Shown piece by piece: positions 53,281 to 58,237 of a stretch of 58,237 nucleotides of DNA. Origin of the DNA: Chitinophagaceae bacterium (GTDB taxonomy: Bacteria > Bacteroidota > Bacteroidia > Chitinophagales > Chitinophagaceae); contig CAHJWK010000014.1 of the NCBI GenBank assembly GCA_903642275.1, positions 1-58,237 of the forward strand, read 5' to 3'. Position 1 is the first letter of the stretch. Each line of letters opens with the position of its first letter. The notes under the pieces were generated by a model. The model did not search any database. It was not told where the DNA came from and saw only the letters and a list, made by a program, of their open reading frames with translations. The position numbers and the translations under genes are program-made.

Positions 53281-55185
53281 ATGAAGTATTTATTTTTTTG
53301 TTTTGGTTTGATTTCAGTTGCAACGGCGCAGAATTATAATCCCGATGCAGTAAATAAAAAAGCTGCTGCTGCGTATGCTGATGCCATTCAGTTATTGCAG
53401 GATGACCAAATGCAACAAGCCATTCCTGTTTTACAAAAAGCAATAAGTTATGATGCAAAATATGCTGATGCATACCTTTCACTTGCCGGTGCTTATGGAG
53501 AATTAAAAGATTATAATAACAGCGTTATCACTTATCAGAAAGCATTTCCAATAGATAGTTCTTACACAAAATATTATTTGTTGCCTTATTCCATAAATCT
53601 TGCAGGTCTTGGAAAATTTGGTGAAGCACTTAATGCAGTTAATAACTTTCTTTCCATACCAAACTTAAGTGATAAGAGCCGCAAAAGCGGCGAGTATAGA
53701 AAGAGCTGTTATGCGTTTGCCATTCAATATACAGCAACACACAGTAATAATAATTACCAGTTTGCACCTGTGAATTTGGGTGATAGCATTAATTCACCTA
53801 CATCAGAATATTATCCTTCATTTACCATTGATGACAGCATACTTGTTTTTACGCGCAGAGGTGAAGGCATACGCGAAGATTTTGTGGAAAGCAAGCTTAC
53901 ACCAACGGGTTATTCGAAGGCAGATATCATTAAAGGCGATATAAATCTTGAGCCTTCAAAAGGCGGCATAAATATTTCGCAGGATGGCGACTGGCTTTTA
54001 TTTGCAGGAAATTTTGCAGGCAAAGGTTTTGGCGATTTTGATTTATATATTTCTTACAACACACCAAAAGGATGGAGTGAACCTATAAATATGGGTGCAA
54101 ATATAAACACAGAATTTTGGGAAAGCTCACCATCATTAAGCCCGGATAAAAATACTTTATACTTCAGCAGCAACAGACTTGGTGGCTATGGTGGGAAAGA
54201 TTTGTATGTCAGCCATCGCCTGGCAAATGGCAGATGGTCACCAGCAGAAAACATGGGACCAAATATTAATACGGCAGGTGATGAATTAGCGCCGTTCATT
54301 CATGCTGATAATCAAACATTATATTATACTTCTAACGGCTTACCCGGTTATGGTGGCCTGGATAATTACGTTGTGAAAAGAACAGGTGATACAACATGGA
54401 GCAAGCCTGAAAATCTTGGCTATCCAGTAAATACAATATCAGATGATGGAAGTTTATTTGTTGCTTCTGATGGTGTTACAGCTTACTATTCCAGCGACCG
54501 TGCAGACAGCAAAGGTTATCTGGATTTGTATAAGTTTACTTTAAATACAGATGTGCGGCCAACAAAAACATTGTATATAAAAGGTTATGTAACGGATGCA
54601 AAAACACAAAAAGGTTTGCCCTGTTCTGTTGAGTTAAGTGTTGATAGTAGCCAGCAAATTTTAAGCAAAGTGCAGACAGATGAAACGGGCTTTTACTTCA
54701 TCACATTGCCCATCAATAAGAATTACACATTTACTGTAAACAGGAAAGGCTATTTGTTTTACAGTGATGTTTTTAATCTTGCAGACAAACCATCAGACAG
54801 TACTTATGAAAAAAATATTGCGCTGCAGCCTGTTGAGTTAAATGCAACAGTCCGGTTAAAAAATATCCAGTTTGCCAACAACTCATTTGAATTAGAATCC
54901 GTAAGTAAGATAGAATTGAACAAGCTCATACAGTTAATGATTGATAATCCTTCGGCAAACATTCAGATAACCGGTTACACAGATAACGTGGGTAATGATG
55001 CGGATAATTTAAAGCTTTCAGAAAATAGGTCAAAAGCGGTTGTTGAATTTTTGATAAGTAAAGGAATTGAATCTAAACGTTTAAGCTATAAAGGTTTTGG
55101 TAAAGCTAAACCCGTTGCAGATAATTCGACTGAAGAAGGTAGAGCTTTAAACAGGCGTACTGAATTTGTAATTGTTAGTTTGTAA
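53281..55185 (+). CDS. OmpA-family protein with TPR, PD40 and carboxypeptidase-like domains
   Basis: The 634-residue envelope protein has a signal peptide (MKYLFFCFGLISVATAQ) and three TPR helices pairs (about 25-130; DAYLSLAGAYGELKDYNNS). WD40-like PD40 blades follow (YPSFTIDDSILVF, LSPDKNTLYFSSNRLGGYGGKDLYVS), then a carboxypeptidase regulatory-like domain (about 440-520). The C-terminal OmpA domain binds peptidoglycan (ITGYTDNVGN...LSENRSKAVVEFL, RRTEFVIV). The same architecture is seen in PorE, a T9SS-associated protein. Start ATG at 53281; the five-codon upstream extension is dismissed. Confidence 0.9.
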   Translation: MKYLFFCFGLISVATAQNYNPDAVNKKAAAAYADAIQLLQDDQMQQAIPVLQKAISYDAKYADAYLSLAGAYGELKDYNNSVITYQKAFPIDSSYTKYYLLPYSINLAGLGKFGEALNAVNNFLSIPNLSDKSRKSGEYRKSCYAFAIQYTATHSNNNYQFAPVNLGDSINSPTSEYYPSFTIDDSILVFTRRGEGIREDFVESKLTPTGYSKADIIKGDINLEPSKGGINISQDGDWLLFAGNFAGKGFGDFDLYISYNTPKGWSEPINMGANINTEFWESSPSLSPDKNTLYFSSNRLGGYGGKDLYVSHRLANGRWSPAENMGPNINTAGDELAPFIHADNQTLYYTSNGLPGYGGLDNYVVKRTGDTTWSKPENLGYPVNTISDDGSLFVASDGVTAYYSSDRADSKGYLDLYKFTLNTDVRPTKTLYIKGYVTDAKTQKGLPCSVELSVDSSQQILSKVQTDETGFYFITLPINKNYTFTVNRKGYLFYSDVFNLADKPSDSTYEKNIALQPVELNATVRLKNIQFANNSFELESVSKIELNKLIQLMIDNPSANIQITGYTDNVGNDADNLKLSENRSKAVVEFLISKGIESKRLSYKGFGKAKPVADNSTEEGRALNRRTEFVIVSL

Positions 55186-55309
55186 AAAAAAATTCCCATT
55201 ATTCATTTGAAATTGCTTTATAAAATTTCTTCTGTCATTTATGCACTACTAAAAAACCGGAATTATTATTGATAATTTAATTACAATAGTTACATCAATC
55301 ATAATAAAT

Positions 55310-55549
55310 ATGGAAAGAGAATTAATAATAACAGTAAAAAAAGAAGGTATTAATGAAGAAAAAGTTAATCGTGAAGTTGAATGCATTAAAACCTTGTTTC
55401 CGTATCTTGAATCATTTGAAACATTCGCTACCTGCAACCAGGTTTTTGATTTAGAAAAACATAATATTATTTACACAAATAAACGTTTAAAAAATATTTT
55501 TGAAAAAGGAGTACGAACTAATAACAGCTTCATTGTAGGATTAAATTAG
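55310..55549 (+). CDS. Small hypothetical protein
   Basis: The 79-residue frame starts at an ATG in a plausible leader region: MERELIITVKKEGINEEKVN followed by a charged helical stretch and KRLKNIFEKG. No domain was recognised. It overlaps the 3' end of the convergent 523-residue gene by 20 bases. The amino-acid composition looks protein-like (balanced Lys/Glu, few odd runs), but there is no other support, so it may be spurious. Confidence 0.4.
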   Translation: MERELIITVKKEGINEEKVNREVECIKTLFPYLESFETFATCNQVFDLEKHNIIYTNKRLKNIFEKGVRTNNSFIVGLN

Positions 55550-57101
55550 TAACCGGCATACGGTTTTTCTTCGATACAAGATACTTGCTTCTTATTATTT
55601 GTTGTACCGGAACATTTTCAATCTTACTTTCAAGCCAGCCAATTATATCCAAATACATGAATGAACGTGTAACAAGTGGATTGCCTCTTAGCTTTTCCAA
55701 TTTTTCTTTCAACAATTTAAAAGCCGGAATAATTTCTTTTTGAGATAGTGAAAATGATCTTTTCAGAAAAGAAAATATTTCTTCTTCAACAGTATTCAGA
55801 TTTTTCATTTTCGCCATAAAGCGATAGACAGACTTAATCAGATATTCAACAAGATTATAATTTCCTATTTCATAATGTGCAATTAAATGCAATAGACGTG
55901 CATAGCAATGTAAATCCGTGCGCAGGTCAGGCTTAAGATGTATAATTAAATTAAGATACTCAATGGCTTTTTCATTATTACCGCTTCCAAAATATAAACA
56001 GGCAATTTTATAATAAAAGATAAGCATACGATGCGTATCAATAAACAACTTATACTCATCCAGCTTCTCTTCTAAATGTTCAACCATTGATAGCCCTTTT
56101 ATAAAAGTGCCATGCATAAAATGTTCATTTAGTTTGGCAAGTTGCAGGTATATGAATGTTTGAATTTCGGTGTTTACATCTTTGAGCCCGTCCTCAGAAT
56201 TTGCAAAAATTTCAAGCTCCGATAAAGCATCCTCAAAGCCACGGTAATTTAGTAACACAAAATGCGCAGAAAGCAAATTGTTTAATCCTTTTACATACTG
56301 AATAGATTCAAGGTTTTTCATCTCCGGATGTTCATGAAATAAGTCAACCCATTTTTGAGAGTAGCGGTAATAGCCCAATAAATCCTGTAAAATAAATGTG
56401 TACCAGCTATGAGCCTGGTAATAATACAGGCGTTCATAAAAATCCATTTCTGCTTCATTACATAAAGGCAGATTTTTACAGAAGAAATCATACAATGCCT
56501 GTTCATCTTTTTCATCTCTTGCATGCCCATGTTGTATATACCAGCTATATAACTGTAATGCAAATCCGGAAAGATTACTTAACAAAAACAATCGCTTGTT
56601 TACATCATTTGATTCCTGTGATAAATCGCCCGACCTACCTTTAATGCTGCGTGTTATATGCATTGATTCAATTTTCTTTTCAAATATTAATGCCTGCAAA
56701 CGGTATGTACTCTGGCTATAATTTTTGGCTGATGATTTTACTTTATTTAACGTTTTTAAAGCCTGCATATACAAGCCTTTGTTATATAACATGCGGGCAA
56801 ACATCAATTGCTCACTTAACTTTATTTCCACATCCTCGGATGCATGAGAAATACCGGTAAGAATCTGTTTATACAAGTAAGCCTTCATGTTAGAAAGCTG
56901 TTGTTTTTGTATGCTTTTATTTTTGCGTAACAGTTTTTCTTCATCATATTCCTGCATGGCATCTAATGCATCAAACAAGGCAATAATTTTAAGATCATCA
57001 TTGCCTGTGTTGCGTTTGGCATGTAACTTAAACAAGCGCTTTTCAGGTTTGCTTAATGATTTTATAAGTTGAAACAGTTCGTCTGTATTGCGGTTAGGCA
57101 T
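55530..57101 (-). CDS. Hypothetical helical repeat protein
   Basis: The 523-residue cytoplasmic protein has no signal peptide. The N-terminus (TDELFQLIKSLSKPEKRLFKLHAKR) and the basic segment LLRKNKSIQKQQLSNMKAYL are followed by repeated helix pairs, for example LYNKGLYMQALKTLNKVKSS and FGSGNNEKAIEYLNLII, suggesting TPR-like or SEL1-like repeats. It matches a type of protein common in Bacteroidota but with no assigned function. ATG at 57101. It is divergent from leuA. Confidence 0.8.
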   Translation of the reverse strand: MPNRNTDELFQLIKSLSKPEKRLFKLHAKRNTGNDDLKIIALFDALDAMQEYDEEKLLRKNKSIQKQQLSNMKAYLYKQILTGISHASEDVEIKLSEQLMFARMLYNKGLYMQALKTLNKVKSSAKNYSQSTYRLQALIFEKKIESMHITRSIKGRSGDLSQESNDVNKRLFLLSNLSGFALQLYSWYIQHGHARDEKDEQALYDFFCKNLPLCNEAEMDFYERLYYYQAHSWYTFILQDLLGYYRYSQKWVDLFHEHPEMKNLESIQYVKGLNNLLSAHFVLLNYRGFEDALSELEIFANSEDGLKDVNTEIQTFIYLQLAKLNEHFMHGTFIKGLSMVEHLEEKLDEYKLFIDTHRMLIFYYKIACLYFGSGNNEKAIEYLNLIIHLKPDLRTDLHCYARLLHLIAHYEIGNYNLVEYLIKSVYRFMAKMKNLNTVEEEIFSFLKRSFSLSQKEIIPAFKLLKEKLEKLRGNPLVTRSFMYLDIIGWLESKIENVPVQQIIRSKYLVSKKNRMPVTNLILQ

Positions 57102-57297
57102 CGTAATTAAAGTTAGCCGGAATGCTTATGCACAAAGGCTTTTAGCAAAATTAAGATAAACTTTCAACCGTAGAAAACAACATAATTTAATTTGAATGTG
57201 ATTCTTATTTAATTATTTTTATAAACTTTTGTACGATTAGAAATGCTATTGGCGCATTCGAAATTATGCTTCTTCATATTATTTACAAACAAGCCGA

Positions 57298-58237
57298 ATG
57301 GAAACAAAAAAGATTAACATTTTTGATACTACGCTTAGAGATGGAGAACAGGTACCTGGCTGTAAGTTAAATTCAAAAGAAAAAATACAACTGGCATTAG
57401 CGCTTGAAGATTTAGGCGTTGATATAATTGAAGCTGGTTTTCCTATTTCAAGCCCGGGCGATTTTGCTTCGGTTCAGGAGATTGCAAAAGTGGTAAAAAA
57501 TTCAACCGTGTGTGGTTTAAGCCGTGCAGTTGAAAAAGATATACAGGCTGCCGGTGAAGCATTGAAATATGCAAAACGGCCGCGCATACATACGGGTATA
57601 GGCACCAGCGATTCGCACATCAAATCAAAATTTAATTCAACAAGAGAAGAGATTTTACAACGTGCAGTTCAATGTGTAAAATGGGCAAGGCAATATGTTG
57701 ATGATATAGAATTTTATGCTGAAGATGCAGGCCGCACAGATAATGATTATCTCGCTAAAGTTATTGAAGCCGTTATTAAAGCCGGTGCAACGGTGGTAAA
57801 TATTCCGGATACAACCGGTTATTGTTTGCCGCATCAGTACGGTGAAAAGATTGCTTACTTGATTAATAATGTTACAAACATAGACAAAGCAACCATCTCT
57901 TGTCATTGTCATAATGATTTGGGTTTGGCTACAGCAAATTCTATAGCCGGAGTAATTGCAGGTGCCGGACAAATTGAATGCACCATTAACGGACTTGGAG
58001 AACGTGCCGGCAATACATCTTTGGAAGAAGTGGTAATGGTGATAAAGCAACATGCATATCTTGGTTTTTACACAAGCATTAAAACAGCACAACTTAACCC
58101 TATGAGCCGATTGGTAAGCGAAACAATGCGCATGCCGGTTCAGCCAAATAAAGCAATTGTTGGCAGCAATGCGTTTGCGCATTCAAGCGGCATTCACCAG
58201 GATGGTTTTTTAAAAGACAACAGCACGTATGAAATAA
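57298..58237 (+). CDS. leuA: 2-isopropylmalate synthase (partial, C-terminus outside window)
   Basis: The first ~313 residues of a DRE-TIM metallolyase continue to the right window edge without a stop. [17 protein letters not shown] at the N-terminus, [26 protein letters not shown] (metal-binding HxH) and [16 protein letters not shown] match LeuA, which condenses acetyl-CoA and 2-ketoisovalerate in leucine synthesis. A homocitrate or citramalate synthase is an alternative within the same family but less likely. The C-terminal regulatory domain, if any, is outside the window. The upstream 196 bases show no obvious leader peptide or T-box. Confidence 0.92.
   Translation, partial: METKKINIFDTTLRDGEQVPGCKLNSKEKIQLALALEDLGVDIIEAGFPISSPGDFASVQEIAKVVKNSTVCGLSRAVEKDIQAAGEALKYAKRPRIHTGIGTSDSHIKSKFNSTREEILQRAVQCVKWARQYVDDIEFYAEDAGRTDNDYLAKVIEAVIKAGATVVNIPDTTGYCLPHQYGEKIAYLINNVTNIDKATISCHCHNDLGLATANSIAGVIAGAGQIECTINGLGERAGNTSLEEVVMVIKQHAYLGFYTSIKTAQLNPMSRLVSETMRMPVQPNKAIVGSNAFAHSSGIHQDGFLKDNSTYEI

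Noticed and set aside
57655-58182. Long minus-strand open frame of 175 residues opposite leuA
   Set aside because: It is antisense to clear LeuA motifs, is rich in Cys, Ile and His in a way typical of reverse-complement frames, and shows no domain.

Overview
The window looks like an ordinary chromosomal segment from a Bacteroidota bacterium, most likely the family Chitinophagaceae. The evidence is an AT-rich sequence with few Shine-Dalgarno sites and some TAnnTTTG -7 boxes. There are also three proteins with type IX secretion (T9SS) sorting domains (types A and B), an HU-HIG-type DNA-binding protein, a split two-component system with an extracytoplasmic propeller, a DUF6427 membrane protein, and a crtD-cruF-crtZ carotenoid set. 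The family-level guess is inference. No tRNA, rRNA, CRISPR array, phage module or insertion sequence was seen, and no gene-free stretch exceeds about 230 bases.

Layout. 1-5.9 kb: end of a UMF1-type transporter, an SRPBCC protein, a minus-strand cluster ddl / PASTA protein / rhodanese, then a dicluster ferredoxin divergent from a LuxC-like acyl-CoA reductase, a thioredoxin-fold protein and an HU-like protein. 5.9-13.5 kb: one 2546-residue secreted protein built from YadA-like head motifs and tandem modules. 13.7-19.5 kb: uvrA, an ECF sigma factor and the Kup potassium transporter. 19.6-25.3 kb: a plus-strand run of a secreted unknown, DUF6427, purQ, a detached nDsbD-like domain protein and DsbD. 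25.3-32.4 kb (minus): a lipoprotein, a TPR membrane protein, an SDR oxidoreductase and a NarL-type regulator with its Y_Y_Y-propeller histidine kinase. 32.5-41.6 kb: a large T9SS repeat protein, a lipid A-type acyltransferase, nadB, a winged-helix protein with a 14-residue repeat, and a type B T9SS protein. 41.7-44.9 kb: the overlapping operon idi-crtD-cruF-crtZ, expected to supply late steps of a monocyclic carotenoid of the saproxanthin/flexixanthin/myxol kind. 44.9-48.8 kb (minus): kbl, a class D beta-lactamase, a methylglyoxal-synthase-like protein that has lost its catalytic residues, and a YbjJ-like MFS transporter. 49-58.2 kb: a class V aminotransferase, an ECF sigma factor with an apparent one-base frameshift in region 4 followed by a candidate anti-sigma/beta-barrel protein, a cupredoxin T9SS protein, an OmpA-family TPR/PD40 protein, an unknown helical protein and the start of leuA.

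Most of the window is housekeeping or well-known accessory material. The most notable points are the probable MgsA pseudoenzyme, the frameshifted sigma factor, the giant head-repeat protein with no recognisable anchor, and the winged-helix protein with an in-register 42-bp repeat.
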